A DNA stretch of 64,000 nt from Desulfovibrio aminophilus (GCF_023660105.1 NZ_JAMHGA010000015.1:1-64000), one strand, 5' to 3'; shown: positions 1-10,049, numbered from the stretch's first letter. Notes: generated by a model from the letters alone, not told the origin. A program made the numbers and translations.

Positions 1-1147
1 CGGAGCCGGAGGCCACGTTGTCGGTGGCCCCGCGCACGTCGGCCACCACGTCGCGCAGGCGGTCGGCCATTTCATTGAGGGAACGGGCCAGGATGCCGAT
101 CTCGTCCTTCTGGTCGATGTCCAGGGAGCTGGTGAAGTCGCCGTGGCTCATGGCCTGGGCGAAGGCCACGCCCTTGGTCACCGGGCCGGTGATGGCCCGG
201 GTGAGGAAGAGCGCGGCGGCGATGCCGATGACCAGGGCCACGAGCGCGCCGCCCAGGGTGAGCGAGTTGGCCAGCGAAATATTGGAAGCCATATCGGCCT
301 TGAACAGGGCCAGCGCGTCCAGGCAGGCTTTTTGGGCGGCCCGGGCGTTGTCCACCATGTCCTTGTCCGCGTCCGTCTGCTTCTGGGTCAGCTGGACGAA
401 TTCCTGGAATGCGGCGGCATAGGTGTTGACGCCCTTGATCGCCACGTCGGCGGCCTCGATGTTCTTCTGCTTGCGGTAGCGGGAGCGGAGATCGGGAAGC
501 CCCTTCTGCAGCATCTCCTTCTCGGCTTGATGCTCTTCCAGCTTCTTGGGATCGCCGGAGATGATGAATTCCTTCTCGAAGCGCCGCATGTTCAGGAGGT
601 TGGCCGTGAGCCGCGCGGCGTCGTCCGACTTGTCGTGGCGGTCGACCAGGTCGGGCACGGCGGCGTTGGACTCGGCGGATTTCCTGACGTCCCCGTCCTG
701 GTCGTCCCACATGGCCTGCAGGGAGGTCTGGGCGGCGCGGCCATCGGCGCGCATGGTCTCGTTCAGCTCGTCCTTCTTCTTTCCCAGCCCGACGTAGTTC
801 TGGAACGCGGCTTCGTAGGACTTGACCTGCTCTCCGGCCTTCTGGAGGAGATCCCTGGCGCTCTTGTTATGGATGAGGGATTGGGCCTCGGAGGCCTGGC
901 CTTCAATCTCGGCGATCTTTTTCTTGTGGTCGTCGAGGAGCTTTGGGTCGCCGCGAAGAATGAAGTTCTTTTCGATCTGCCGTGCCTGGAGGATCATGGT
1001 CACGATGGCGTTGGCCCTGTCGCCCATGTCCGCTGACGTGGCCACGGTGGACAGGCTGAAGTAGGCCGTCACGGCCACCGCAAGGGTCAGGACCAGGATC
1101 GTCCCGAATCCGATTCCCAGTTTCACGGCCAGCTTGAGATTGTTCAT
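1..1147 (-). CDS. Methyl-accepting chemotaxis protein with HBM sensor domain, N-terminal part
   Basis: Transmembrane chemoreceptor that would pass a periplasmic ligand signal to CheA/CheW. About 382 residues are visible, and the gene is cut by the window edge before its signalling hairpin. A first membrane helix lies at about residues 6-31. The periplasmic part has two helical repeats with the HBM hallmark: EKNFILRGD near 59-67 and a second FEKEFIISGD near 187. A second membrane helix lies near 291-313, followed by a HAMP domain with KDEIGILARSLNEM. The ATG at 1147 is preceded by GGGAGGA five bases upstream. A longer ATG-like reading at 1151 is in another frame. HBM receptors of this kind bind organic acids in other bacteria; the ligand here is unknown. 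Confidence 0.9.
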   Translation of the reverse strand, partial: MNNLKLAVKLGIGFGTILVLTLAVAVTAYFSLSTVATSADMGDRANAIVTMILQARQIEKNFILRGDPKLLDDHKKKIAEIEGQASEAQSLIHNKSARDLLQKAGEQVKSYEAAFQNYVGLGKKKDELNETMRADGRAAQTSLQAMWDDQDGDVRKSAESNAAVPDLVDRHDKSDDAARLTANLLNMRRFEKEFIISGDPKKLEEHQAEKEMLQKGLPDLRSRYRKQKNIEAADVAIKGVNTYAAAFQEFVQLTQKQTDADKDMVDNARAAQKACLDALALFKADMASNISLANSLTLGGALVALVIGIAAALFLTRAITGPVTKGVAFAQAMSHGDFTSSLDIDQKDEIGILARSLNEMADRLRDVVADVRGATDNVASGS

Positions 1148-1291
1148 GCATCCTCCCGCTTGTTGCCCCCTCCGCAGCGCCTGGGTCGGGGCTTTCAGGG
1201 CCAGCATAGCGCGCCGGGGGGGCAGGGCAAGGATTACCGGAAAATTCTCAAACCCCGCCCGGAAGTCGCGGCGGGCATTGAGGAGAATGGG

Positions 1292-2944
1292 TCAGGACAG
1301 GACGCGGGAGAGGAGTCCGCGAGGATCGCGGGCGGCCAGGGCGCGGCGGAAGGCGGCCTCCTGGCCCTTGGCGCGGGAGTTTTCCAGGGCCAGGCCGAGT
1401 TCGTCCAGCCCGGGCTCCAGTCGGAAGCACTTCAGGTCGGCCATCCCGGCGGCCAGGCCCAGCCGCCAGTCCGCGCGCTCGCGCAGGGTCAGTTCGGAGA
1501 GCAGGCCCAGGCGCATGGCCTCCAGGCCCGGGCAGGACGCCAGCAGGGCTTCCAGGGCGCGGGTGAGGGCCATGTCCCCGGGCCTCAGTCTCAGGGCCAG
1601 GAACAGGCACTCGCCGGACCGGGTCGGGAGGTGACGGGCCGGGTCGAAGGGGAAGCCCGCCCGCAGGGGAGGCAGTCCCCGGCGCGGCAGGCGGGCCCAG
1701 AGCGCGCAGAGGTGCGCCGGGTCGGCCGGCGGCTCCAGCAGGGCCTTGGACGGCCGGGGCAGGGCCTTGATGTGGCGGAACCAGAACTGCTTCGCCAGGT
1801 CGAAGCGGGACAGGCGCAGGGCGGCCATGCTCCCGGCCAGGTCCACGTCCGCCTCGCCGGGGTGGAGATCGTCGGCCAGCACGGCGGCCAGGACGGCCAG
1901 GGTCTCGGCCTCGCGGTCCCCGGCCTGGGCCAGGAAGCGCAGCCGGGCGGCCAGCACGGGCGGCCAGGGAGGCAGGGCGGCCAGCAGGCCGGCCATCTGT
2001 TCCGAGCGCATGGGCAGGCGTCCGGGCTCCCAGAGCAGGAATCGGGACAGGCCGAGCCAGGCGTCGGCCTCCGGGCCGCGCGCCGCGTTTTCCCCGCAGG
2101 AGGCGGCCAGCTCCAGGAGCCGGGCCGCGCGGTGGATGGGCAGGTGCTCCCGCCGCACCCGCTCCCAGGCGGCCAGGGCCTTGGCCCGGGCGGCCTTGGG
2201 ATTCTTGAGCAGGGAGTCCAGCGCGGCCCCCAGCTCGGCCACGTGGGCGCAGACCTCGATCTCGCGGCCGGGTTCGAACAGGGCGTCCTGCTCCGGGCCG
2301 ATGTCCTGGCCCAGGACGAGGCAGCCCGTGGAGGCGGCCTCGAAGAGCCGGAAGTTGATCTCGCCGGTGATGGATTCGTTGGGCACGAAGCGGGAGTCGC
2401 GGTAGAGGGCGAACATCTCGTCGTGGCCCAGGTCCGATGCGGCGGCGAGCCGGGGGCCGTAGCGGCGCTCCAGGAACTCCAGGAGCCAGCGCCGGGCCGG
2501 GCGCTGGGGCGTGACTCGGCCCACGAAGGCGATGTCGCGGCCCCGGCGCTCCCAGGGGGACCAGGGCTGCTCCTGGCCGAAGAAGGGCAGGTGGGCCACG
2601 GCCTTCTGGCCCAGGGAGGAGAGGTCGGCGTCCCACTTGGTCTGGGTGGAGAGGACCAGGTCGAAGAGGCGGCCGTAGGCCGCCTGCCAGAAGCCGTTGA
2701 GGTGCGGGTCCACGGCCCAGAAGACCGTGCGGCAGGAGAGCCGGTCCAGGCCGCGCAGGAACACGCGCGGGCCCAGGCTCTCCACCTGGATCAGGAGTTC
2801 CGGTTCGCGGCCCTGGAGGGCCTCGGCGATGTCCAGTTCGCCGCCCCCGGGGGCCAGGTCCGCCACGATCTCGCAGCCCAGGTCCGTGAACGCCCGGGCC
2901 ATGAGCCGGGGCGAGTTCACGAGGCAGAGCCTGGGCCGCTCCAC
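1292..2944 (-). CDS. CgeB-like family 1 glycosyltransferase
   Basis: Predicted cytoplasmic 550-residue glycosyltransferase of the spore-maturation CgeB/DUF3880 type. The N-terminal half reads a short Rossmann-like segment (LCLVNSPRLM), then VFWAVDPHLNGFW. The C-terminal glycosyl transferase part contains DIAFVGRVTP and NESITGEINFRLFEAASTG near residues 185-210, typical of the nucleotide-sugar domain. Residues beyond about 300 are Leu/Arg/Ala rich and resemble a helical repeat region. The GTG start at 2944 follows the stop of the methyltransferase gene by one base, so it is the last gene of a four-gene operon. Donor and acceptor sugars cannot be told. Such proteins often modify flagellin or surface glycans in Desulfovibrio, which is inference here. 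Confidence 0.8.
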   Translation of the reverse strand: MERPRLCLVNSPRLMARAFTDLGCEIVADLAPGGGELDIAEALQGREPELLIQVESLGPRVFLRGLDRLSCRTVFWAVDPHLNGFWQAAYGRLFDLVLSTQTKWDADLSSLGQKAVAHLPFFGQEQPWSPWERRGRDIAFVGRVTPQRPARRWLLEFLERRYGPRLAAASDLGHDEMFALYRDSRFVPNESITGEINFRLFEAASTGCLVLGQDIGPEQDALFEPGREIEVCAHVAELGAALDSLLKNPKAARAKALAAWERVRREHLPIHRAARLLELAASCGENAARGPEADAWLGLSRFLLWEPGRLPMRSEQMAGLLAALPPWPPVLAARLRFLAQAGDREAETLAVLAAVLADDLHPGEADVDLAGSMAALRLSRFDLAKQFWFRHIKALPRPSKALLEPPADPAHLCALWARLPRRGLPPLRAGFPFDPARHLPTRSGECLFLALRLRPGDMALTRALEALLASCPGLEAMRLGLLSELTLRERADWRLGLAAGMADLKCFRLEPGLDELGLALENSRAKGQEAAFRRALAARDPRGLLSRVLS

Positions 2945-2945
2945 G

Positions 2946-3791
2946 TCAGGCCGTCCAGCGGCCCCAGAGGGAGCGCGGCAGGAACTTGTCCGAGGCTGCC
3001 TGGCGCAGGGCCAGCTCGCCCACGTCCAGGGTCCCGCCCAGGCCCTCCAGGGCGTCGGAGAGGAGGTTGCGGACCATGAGCGCCGAGGCGTCGGTGTTGT
3101 ACATGGTCAGGATGAGGAGCCGGGCCTCGCCGGAGAGCAGCTCCCGGCACTGGGCCAGGAGCTCCGAGACCTGGCGCTCGACCTTCCAGAGCTCCTTCTT
3201 GGGCCCGCGCCCGAAGGCCGGTGGATCCAGGAGGATGGCCTCGTAGCGCTTGCCGCGCCGCAGCTCGCGGGCCACGAACTTGCCCACGTCGTCCAGGATG
3301 AGGCGCAGGGGGGCCTCCTGGAGGCCGGAGAGCTCCTGGTTGCGGCGGGCCCAGGCCAGGGCCGGGCGGGAGGCGTCCACGTGGGTCACCTCGAAGCCCG
3401 CCTTGGCGGCGACCATGCTGGCCGCGCCGGTGTAGCCGAAGAGGTTCAGCAGACGTCCCTTGCCGCCGCGTTCCAGGATGGAGCGCCAGTGCGGCCACTG
3501 CTCGGGAAACACGCCGATGTGTTTGGAGGTCTCGGTGAAGCGGGCCAGCAGGCGCAGGCCGTCCAGCTCCAGGGTCCACTCCCGGGGGCAGTCCGGGGTG
3601 AAGGTCCAGGCGCGCTCGTCGTGCACGGCCCGGGCGCGCCGCCATTCGGACTCGGGCAGGCGGGGCTTCCACCAGGCCCGGGGCTCGCCGCGCACCATGA
3701 GCACCTCGCCGAAGCGCTCCAGCTTGCGCCGGTCGCCGCAGTCCACCAGCTCGTACTGGTCCCATTCGGAGGAGAGGACCTCGATCAGCAC
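2946..3791 (-). CDS. Class I SAM-dependent methyltransferase, RlmI/RlmK-like
   Basis: A 281-residue methyltransferase of the large-subunit rRNA (cytosine/guanine) type. The SAM-binding loop is visible as [10 protein letters not shown] near residue 112, the acidic strand as [10 protein letters not shown] near 135, and the catalytic-site motif as [10 protein letters not shown] near 187. A GTG at 3791 is chosen as start because it overlaps the rnhA stop by seven bases and has GGAGGG just upstream. It lacks the N-terminal PUA domain of full RlmI, so the family is closer to the short Methyltrans_SAM proteins. An rRNA substrate is likely from family membership but not proven. Confidence 0.82.
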   Translation of the reverse strand: MLIEVLSSEWDQYELVDCGDRRKLERFGEVLMVRGEPRAWWKPRLPESEWRRARAVHDERAWTFTPDCPREWTLELDGLRLLARFTETSKHIGVFPEQWPHWRSILERGGKGRLLNLFGYTGAASMVAAKAGFEVTHVDASRPALAWARRNQELSGLQEAPLRLILDDVGKFVARELRRGKRYEAILLDPPAFGRGPKKELWKVERQVSELLAQCRELLSGEARLLILTMYNTDASALMVRNLLSDALEGLGGTLDVGELALRQAASDKFLPRSLWGRWTA

Positions 3792-4264
3792 CGCTCGCCC
3801 TCCGGGACGTCCGGCGGCAGCCCGGGCTTGGCCGCCTGGGTCCGGGCGAGGAGGTCGCAGCGCTCGTTCTCCGGGTGGCCGGAATGGCCGCGCACCCAGT
3901 GGAAGGCCACCTCGTGGGTCTGGAGCAGGGGGATCAGGGCGCGCCAGAGGTCCTGGTTCTTCACCGGCTTCTTGGCCGCGGTCTTCCAGCCGTTCCGCTG
4001 CCAGCCGCGCAGCCAGTTCTTGGTCACGGCGTCCTTGATGTAGGTGGAGTCCGTGTAGAGGTCCACGGCGCAGGGGCGCTTCAGGGCCGCCAGGGCCTCG
4101 ATGACCGCGCGCAGCTCCATGCGGTTGTTGGTGGTGGCGGACATGCCGCCGGACATCTCCCGGGTCTTCCCGCCCTGGCGGAGCAGGGCGCACCACCCCC
4201 CGGGGCCGGGATTGCCCAGGCAGGAGCCGTCGGTGAAGATGGTCACGCGCGCGTCGGCGCTCAT
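3785..4264 (-). CDS. rnhA: Ribonuclease HI
   Basis: Cleaves the RNA strand of RNA-DNA hybrids in the cytoplasm, removing R-loops and replication primers. The 159-residue protein has the full catalytic set: D12 ([12 protein letters not shown]), E50 (NRMELRA), D72 (YTDSTYI) and D137 (NERCD), with the mobile H127 in RGHSGH. The [20 protein letters not shown] stretch is the basic handle of bacterial RNase HI. The ATG overlaps the stop of the upstream TPM-domain gene by four bases (ATGA), which indicates translational coupling. Length and motifs match the E. coli type closely. Confidence 0.97.
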   Translation of the reverse strand: MSADARVTIFTDGSCLGNPGPGGWCALLRQGGKTREMSGGMSATTNNRMELRAVIEALAALKRPCAVDLYTDSTYIKDAVTKNWLRGWQRNGWKTAAKKPVKNQDLWRALIPLLQTHEVAFHWVRGHSGHPENERCDLLARTQAAKPGLPPDVPEGERC

Positions 4265-4833
4265 GGTTTGCTTCCTTCCTGCTCCGGCGCGGGAGCGGTG
4301 TCGTTCGCGGACCGCCCGCCGCCGGGCTGGTCCAGGTTGTCCAGGCGGGTCCAGATCAGGGCCAGGGCCGTCTTCAGCCCCTGGGCCCAGTCCCCGGACG
4401 CCCAGTAGGGTTCGAAATGCTCGCGCTCCAGGTAGGCCGAGAGCTCGCCCCCCAGGGCCCGGCGCATGAGCGGCGGAAAGGCCGCGGCCACCTTGCGGGC
4501 CTCGGGGTCGATGCCGAAGAAGAGCGTCTTGGAGTCGGTCTCGGTGAAGTCCGCGGCCGCCGGGCCGATCTCCACCCGGGCCTGGACCCCGAAGCGGTCC
4601 TTGATGCTGTCGATGAAGCCGGTGACGAAGGAGCGGTCCTCCTTGGACAGCAGTCCGGCCGGGTCCTTGAGCGCGCCGCCCGCCGCGATCTCGCGCATGC
4701 GGCGCTCGTTGTTGTGCCAGAAGGCCAGGCCCACGGCGAGGAAGACGACGAAGAGCCCGACGGTTCGCAGGAAGCGCTCCATGGGCGTGCGGCCCCGCAC
4801 GAGCGGGCCGGTGTTTCCCTTGCGGAAGAACAT
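4261..4833 (-). CDS. Membrane-anchored TPM-domain protein
   Basis: A 190-residue protein with one N-terminal membrane helix (about residues 20-40, [19 protein letters not shown]) and a following TPM domain. The domain is read from [17 protein letters not shown], the QARVEIG strand and the closing [17 protein letters not shown], which matches the usual P-x-F-x-x-GD-x-x-x-G-I ending of the family. TPM proteins (YgcG, Psb32) are linked to repair or assembly of membrane complexes, and some have phosphatase activity. The start at 4833 has GGAGGT eight bases upstream. First gene of the operon with rnhA. Confidence 0.72.
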   Translation of the reverse strand: MFFRKGNTGPLVRGRTPMERFLRTVGLFVVFLAVGLAFWHNNERRMREIAAGGALKDPAGLLSKEDRSFVTGFIDSIKDRFGVQARVEIGPAAADFTETDSKTLFFGIDPEARKVAAAFPPLMRRALGGELSAYLEREHFEPYWASGDWAQGLKTALALIWTRLDNLDQPGGGRSANDTAPAPEQEGSKP

Positions 4834-4985
4834 GCCTGGACCTCCGGCCGGGAAGGCTACCTTGTGGCGGGCCTCCTGGCAAGCCGGAGGGACGCCGGGC
4901 GCATGGCCGGGGCGTGTTGCTTTCCCCGCCGGGCTTTGCGATAACATGCCCCGATGGGCGCGCACGCGCCCCGAGGACGAACGCG

Positions 4986-6068
4986 ATGAAGAAATGGCTG
5001 ATCATCGGCCTGGCCCTGCTGGTCGCCGCCGGAGGCGTCTGGTTCTGGACCGCCCGGGGCAAGGACGGCGGCATCCGCATCCTGAAGACCGCCAAGGTCG
5101 AGCGCGGCGAGGTCCGCAAGGTCCTGGAGGCCACGGGCATCGTCAAGCCCCAGGTGGGCGCGCAGATCCAGATCGGCTCGCGGGTCACGGGCATCCTGGC
5201 CAAGGTGCCGGTGCGCGTGGGCGACGTGGTCAAGAAGGGCGACCTGGTGGCGGTCATCGACAGCCGCGAGCTCAAGGCCAAGCTGGCCCAGGCCGAGGCC
5301 CAGCACCGCCTGTCCCGGGCCAAGCTGGACTATGCGCTCAAGGACCTGGAGCGCAAGCGCACCCTGGTGTCCAAGAAGCTGGAGTCCCAGAGCGTGTTGG
5401 ACCAGGCCGTGCAGGCCGCCGAGGTGGCCCGCTTCGAGACCGCCGCCAACCAGGCGGCCATCGACACCCTCCAGGTCCAGCTCTCCTACACCAACGTGTA
5501 CAGCACCATCGACGGGGTGGTCAGCCAGGTCACCTCCCAGGAGGGCGAGACCGTGGTGGCGGGCATGCAGGTGGCCAACCTGGTCACGGTGCTCGACCCG
5601 ACCCTGCTGGAGATGTGGATCTACGTGGACGAGTCCGACGTGGGCCGCGCGGCCCCGGGCCTGCCCGTGGAGTTCACCGTGGACGCCCACCCGGGCGCGG
5701 TCTTCCACGGGACCATCGACCGCATCTATCCCGAGCCGGAGATCAAGGACAACATCGTCTACTACCGCGCCCTGGTCCAGGTGGACCGGGCCGACGCCGG
5801 GCGGCTGCGGCCGGAGATGACCACCCAGTGCAAGATCATCGTGGAGACGCGCAAGGACGTGCTCTCCATCCCCAACGCCGCGCTCAAGTGGGTGGACGGC
5901 CGCCAGGCCGTGTTCGTGCCCGGGCCCGAGGGCGCGGCCCACGAGGCCCAGGTGGAGCTGGGGCTGATCGGCCTGGACCGCACCGAAATCGTCTCCGGGC
6001 TCGAAGAGGGCCGGGACGTGGCCGTGCAGGTGGTCCTGCCGGGCCAGAAGAAGCAGAAGGGGAGCTGA
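4986..6068 (+). CDS. HlyD/MacA-family periplasmic adaptor subunit
   Basis: A 360-residue membrane-fusion protein that would bridge an inner-membrane ABC pump to an outer-membrane channel. It has a single N-terminal anchor at residues 4-22, a lipoyl-like half-motif ([30 protein letters not shown]) split by a coiled coil at about 95-160 (many Ala/Lys/Glu, e.g. [16 protein letters not shown]), and the second half [16 protein letters not shown] beta-barrel domain follows. It lies directly upstream of the ATPase and permease genes, two bases from the next GTG, and forms a MacA-MacB-type export operon. No outer-membrane TolC gene is in the window. Substrate unknown. Confidence 0.9.
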   Translation: MKKWLIIGLALLVAAGGVWFWTARGKDGGIRILKTAKVERGEVRKVLEATGIVKPQVGAQIQIGSRVTGILAKVPVRVGDVVKKGDLVAVIDSRELKAKLAQAEAQHRLSRAKLDYALKDLERKRTLVSKKLESQSVLDQAVQAAEVARFETAANQAAIDTLQVQLSYTNVYSTIDGVVSQVTSQEGETVVAGMQVANLVTVLDPTLLEMWIYVDESDVGRAAPGLPVEFTVDAHPGAVFHGTIDRIYPEPEIKDNIVYYRALVQVDRADAGRLRPEMTTQCKIIVETRKDVLSIPNAALKWVDGRQAVFVPGPEGAAHEAQVELGLIGLDRTEIVSGLEEGRDVAVQVVLPGQKKQKGS

Positions 6069-6070
6069 CG

Positions 6071-6778
6071 GTGTCCGGGCCGCTCATCCGCCTGGAGGGG
6101 ATCGGCAGGACCTTCGCCATGCCCGGGGGCGAGGGCGCGTCCGTGACCGTGCTGCGCGACATCGACCTCACGGTGGAGGCCGGGGAGTTCCTGGCCCTGC
6201 AGGGCACCTCGGGCTCGGGCAAGTCCACCCTGTTGTCCATCATCGGCCTGCTGGACCGGCCCAGCGCCGGGCGCTACCTGCTGAACGGCCGGGACGTTTC
6301 GCATCTCTCCGACGACGAGCTCTCGGACCTGCGCAACTCGGTCCTGGGTTTCGTGTTCCAGAGCTTCCACCTCATTCCCTACGCCACGGCCCTGGAGAAC
6401 GTGCTCCTGCCGGGCATGTATTCCCACGCGCCCCAGGGCCGCCTGCGCAAGCGGGCCCACGAGCTTCTGGAGCGGGTGGGCCTGGGTGATCGGGCGGGCT
6501 TCCGTCCGGGCCGCCTCTCCGGCGGCCAGCAGCAGCGCGTGGCCATGGCCCGGGCCCTGCTCAACGACCCGGACCTGCTCCTGGCCGACGAGCCCACGGG
6601 CCAGCTCGACTCGGCCACCAGCTCCGGGATCATGGACCTCTTCCGGGAGATCAACGCCACGGGCAAGACGGTCATCCTCGTGACCCACGACGACGAGGTG
6701 GCCGCCGCTGCCCGGCGCGTGGTCCGGCTGCACGACGGCCGGGCGAGCGAAGACCCCCCGGCCGGGGCGGGCGCATGA
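6071..6778 (+). CDS. ABC transporter ATP-binding protein, MacB/LolD type
   Basis: A 235-residue nucleotide-binding subunit. Walker A is GTSGSGKST at residues 45-53, the signature LSGGQQQR starts at 149, Walker B is LLLADEP at 169-175, and the switch histidine is in VTHD. The GTG start at 6071 sits two bases after the adaptor stop with GGAGCT upstream. Its own stop overlaps the permease ATG by four bases. Sequence style (ENVLLPGMY, FVFQSFHLIPYATALENV) is that of the MacB/LolD/FtsE group, which drive mechanical transport of lipoproteins, peptides or toxins. Confidence 0.93.
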   Translation: MSGPLIRLEGIGRTFAMPGGEGASVTVLRDIDLTVEAGEFLALQGTSGSGKSTLLSIIGLLDRPSAGRYLLNGRDVSHLSDDELSDLRNSVLGFVFQSFHLIPYATALENVLLPGMYSHAPQGRLRKRAHELLERVGLGDRAGFRPGRLSGGQQQRVAMARALLNDPDLLLADEPTGQLDSATSSGIMDLFREINATGKTVILVTHDDEVAAAARRVVRLHDGRASEDPPAGAGA

Positions 6779-8010
6779 GCCCCCTGGCCCTGGCCCGCGC
6801 CCTGGGCATGGCCCTGGACGCGGTGCTGGCCTTCCGCCTGCGCACCCTCTTCGTCTCCCTCGCGGTCGCCTTCGGCATCGCCGCCCTGACCCTCATCGTC
6901 ACGGCCGTGGACGGGGCCAACCGCATGGCCTACCAGATCGTGGACATGTTCGGCCCGGACGCGGCCCTGGTCTTCGGCGGAAACATCAAGAAGCGGGCCG
7001 TGGGCGAGCGCACCCAGACCCTCACCGAGGACGACGCCCGCCGCATCCGGCGCTCCCTGCCCGGGGTCTCCCTGGTGGCGCCCATGCGGGCCAAGTTCGA
7101 CGTGACCGCGCGCTACGAGGGCCGCACCGCGGCCGGGCTGACGGCCGTGGGCGCGCTGGAGGACTATACCAGGGCCTGGAACTGGCCCCTGGCCGAGGGC
7201 CGCGACTTCTCCCCCGAGGACGTGGAGCGCGCGGCCAAGGTCTGCCTCCTCGGCGACAAGCCCTCCCGGACCCTGTTCGGGGACGAGTCCCCGGTGGGCC
7301 GGACCATCTTCGTCAACAACGTGCCCCTGCTCGTCATCGGCAAGCTGGCCTACCGGGGCTTCACCGGCGGAGGCGGCGGCCGCGAAGTGGACGACCGGGT
7401 GATCCTGCCGCTGCCCACCCTGACGAGCCGCTTCAACCTGGACCGCAAGTTCTTCGTGGGCCTGCGCGTGAAGTTCAGCGACGCCACGCGCATGGAGTCC
7501 CAGGTGGCGGCCCTCGGGGCCATGCTGCGCGAGCTGCACCGCCTGCCGCCGGAGGCCGACGACGACTTCACCGTGCTCACGGCCGACGAGGTCCTGGCCT
7601 TCCTGGCCATGCTCAAGGGCGGGCTGATGGTCTTCCTGGGGGTGACGGCGGTGGCGGCCCTGGCCGTGGGCGGCTTCGTGCTGGCCAACCTGTTCGCCCT
7701 CTCGGTCACGGAGCGGTCTTCGGAGATCGGGCTCAAGCGGGCGCTGGGGGCGCGCTCCTCGGCCGTGCTGGCCCAGTTCCTCTTCGAGGCCGTGATCCTG
7801 ACCCTGGCCGGGGGCGTCCTGGGGCTCTTCCTCGGGCTCTCCCTGGGCCAGCTCCTGACCCGTCTGGAGATCCTGACCATCCAGTTCTCCTGGAAGGTCT
7901 TCGGCATGGCCCTGGGCGGTTCGCTGGTGGTGGGGCTGGTCTTCGGGCTCAAGCCCGCGCGGCAGGCCGCCGCGCTCGACCCGGTGGAGGCGCTGCGGGG
8001 CGGAGGCTAG
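6775..8010 (+). CDS. ABC transporter permease, MacB/FtsX type
   Basis: A 411-residue integral membrane subunit with the MacB topology: one N-terminal helix (LFVSLAVAFGIAALTLIVTAV, about 22-43), a large periplasmic domain to about residue 285, and three C-terminal helices around 290-310, 340-360 and 375-395. The signature ERSSEIGLKRALGARSSAVLAQFLFEA precedes the third helix, as in FtsX-domain permeases. It overlaps the ATPase gene by four bases. Its stop lies in a CTAG palindrome shared with the stop of the convergent kinase gene at 8007-8010. Confidence 0.92.
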   Translation: MSPLALARALGMALDAVLAFRLRTLFVSLAVAFGIAALTLIVTAVDGANRMAYQIVDMFGPDAALVFGGNIKKRAVGERTQTLTEDDARRIRRSLPGVSLVAPMRAKFDVTARYEGRTAAGLTAVGALEDYTRAWNWPLAEGRDFSPEDVERAAKVCLLGDKPSRTLFGDESPVGRTIFVNNVPLLVIGKLAYRGFTGGGGGREVDDRVILPLPTLTSRFNLDRKFFVGLRVKFSDATRMESQVAALGAMLRELHRLPPEADDDFTVLTADEVLAFLAMLKGGLMVFLGVTAVAALAVGGFVLANLFALSVTERSSEIGLKRALGARSSAVLAQFLFEAVILTLAGGVLGLFLGLSLGQLLTRLEILTIQFSWKVFGMALGGSLVVGLVFGLKPARQAAALDPVEALRGGG

Positions 8011-10049
8011 GCCTCCGAGGGCGGCGGGGCGGGCAGCAGGACCCAGACCGTGGTGCCCCGCTCCTCGCCCGTCTCGAAGCCCACCGAGCCGCCGTGTACC
8101 TCGGCGATGAGCCGCACCGCGTAGGTGCCCAGGCCCGTGCCGAACTCCTTGCCGTGGGTCGAGTACTTCTCGAAGAAGCGGCCGCGCACGGCCTCGGGCA
8201 CCGCGCCCATGTTGTGCACCGCGAGCCGGACGAAGCGCTCCTCGCGGGAGAGCTCCACGCCGACGGTCCCGCCCTCGGGCGCGGCCTCCAGGGCGTTGGC
8301 CAGGAGATTCAGGAACAGCGACTGGAGGAGCAGGTCCTCGCCCCGGACCAGGAGCATGTCGCCCAGCTCCGGCTCCGCGCCGTCCACCCGCACCGCGACC
8401 TCCAGGCCGCGCGCCCGGGCCAGGTTGCGCATCTCCTCCACCCCGGCCAGGGCCACGCCCAGAAGGTCCACGGACACCGGCCGCACGGCGTAGATTCCGG
8501 CCTCCATCTTGTAGAGGTCCAGGGAGCGGTTGATCATGTCGAGCATCTTGCGGCTGGTCTTCTCCAGGTGATCCAGGAGCTGGAGCTGGTCCGGCCGGAG
8601 ATTGCCGTGGCCGCGCAGGATGCGCGGCACCGAGAGGGCGCAGATGAGCGGGGTCTTCAGGTCGTGACGGGTGATGTGCTCCACGTGCTCCTTGAGCTCC
8701 TCCAGCTCGCGCCGGGCGGTCACGTCCCGGCCGATGGCGATGGCCTGGGCCACCTCGCCCTTCTCGTTGAGCACCGGCGAGAGTCCCACCTCCAGCCAGA
8801 TGATCCGGCCGTCGGCGTGGCGCACGCGGAAGGTGGCCTTGGCGTGGCGTTTCTCCCGGTAGACCGGGCGGGCCAGGTCGTCCTGGACGATCTTCCAGTC
8901 CGGCGGATGGATGAACTCCTCGGGCGGGGAGGAGGCCATGATCTCCGGGGGATAGCCCGTGACCCGGATGCAGGACGGGCTCATGAAGATCACCCGGCCC
9001 TCGGCGTCGTGCAGGCTGATGATCTCCCCGGCGTGTTCCGTGACCAGGCGGAAGCGGGCCTCGCTTTCGGCCAGGGCCGCGCGGCTCTGGTCCTCCTCGC
9101 GGGCCTTGCGCAGCTGCACGAAGAAGAGCGCGGTCATGAAGACCAGGCTCAGGAGCAGGGGACCGGCCATGAGCGGCAGGCCGCGCAGGAAGGTCTCCCG
9201 GATTTCGGACACGGGCTTGTTGGCCACCACCACCAGCGGCTCCCCGGCCAGGCGCAGGAAGGAGGCCACCACCTTGCCGGGCAGCGGACCGCCGTCCATG
9301 ACCAGGGTGCCCTCGATGCGCTTCTGGGCCAGGGCCTCCAGCAGGACCGGGTGGGGGGCCTTGTGGCCCACGACCTCGGGGATGAAGGGATAGCGGGAGA
9401 GGATCACCCCGTCGGTGGAGAGCAGGGCCACGGCCCCGTTGCCCAGGTTGGCGCGGGCGTGGAACTCGGCCAGGTAGGAGGGCTCCAGCGCGGCCACGGC
9501 CACGCCCAGGAGCCTGCCCCGGCGGTCGCGCACCGGGCGGCTCACGGTGAAGAAGGGGCGTCCGGTGAAGCGGCCGGGCAGGAGCGGGCCGATGACGTGC
9601 CCGCCGTCCAGGGCCAGGGCCCGGCTGAAATACTCCTGCTGGGCCACGTTCAGGTCCGGGGCCGGGAACTGGGCGCTGTAGAGGAGCATCCGGCCCCGGG
9701 CGTCGGCCAGCCAGATGGAGCGCACCTGGGGCAGGCGCGCGGCCAGGTCGGAGAGGATGCGCCAGTCCTCCTCGGAGGAGGCCAGCCTGCTCCAGTCCCT
9801 GTCGCGCACGCGGTCTCCGGCGTGCAGCAGGCTCAGGTCCACGGTCTCCAGGGCGCGGTGCAGGTGCTGCTGGACGACCTTGGCCGAGTAGGCGGTCTCC
9901 AGCTCGGCCTCGCGATAGGTGTTGTCCAGGGAGACGCGGATGGCCACGCCGAAGGCGGCCAGCACGGCCAGGAGCGAGAGGGTGAAGAAAAAGGTCAGCC
10001 GCCGGGCGGTCCGGGAGGGTGCGGGGGGATTCGGAACGACTGACGGCAT
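8007..10049 (-). CDS. Cache-PAS sensor histidine kinase
   Basis: A 680-residue membrane kinase. Two membrane helices (about 17-38 and 290-312) flank a periplasmic double-Cache sensor containing SIWLADARGRMLLYS and FFTVSRPVRDRRG. A PAS domain with PAC motif follows at about 345-455 (RFRLVTEHAGEIISLHDAEG; GRDVTARRELEEL). The phosphoacceptor histidine is in THITRHDLKTPL-like sequence near residue 464, the N-box is NLLANALEAA near 582, and the ATP lid glycines are in GTGLGTYAVRLIAEVHGG near 640. The ATG at 10049 has GAGAGGAC upstream. No response regulator is adjacent, so its partner is elsewhere. Signal unknown. Confidence 0.92.
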   Translation of the reverse strand: MPSVVPNPPAPSRTARRLTFFFTLSLLAVLAAFGVAIRVSLDNTYREAELETAYSAKVVQQHLHRALETVDLSLLHAGDRVRDRDWSRLASSEEDWRILSDLAARLPQVRSIWLADARGRMLLYSAQFPAPDLNVAQQEYFSRALALDGGHVIGPLLPGRFTGRPFFTVSRPVRDRRGRLLGVAVAALEPSYLAEFHARANLGNGAVALLSTDGVILSRYPFIPEVVGHKAPHPVLLEALAQKRIEGTLVMDGGPLPGKVVASFLRLAGEPLVVVANKPVSEIRETFLRGLPLMAGPLLLSLVFMTALFFVQLRKAREEDQSRAALAESEARFRLVTEHAGEIISLHDAEGRVIFMSPSCIRVTGYPPEIMASSPPEEFIHPPDWKIVQDDLARPVYREKRHAKATFRVRHADGRIIWLEVGLSPVLNEKGEVAQAIAIGRDVTARRELEELKEHVEHITRHDLKTPLICALSVPRILRGHGNLRPDQLQLLDHLEKTSRKMLDMINRSLDLYKMEAGIYAVRPVSVDLLGVALAGVEEMRNLARARGLEVAVRVDGAEPELGDMLLVRGEDLLLQSLFLNLLANALEAAPEGGTVGVELSREERFVRLAVHNMGAVPEAVRGRFFEKYSTHGKEFGTGLGTYAVRLIAEVHGGSVGFETGEERGTTVWVLLPAPPPSEA

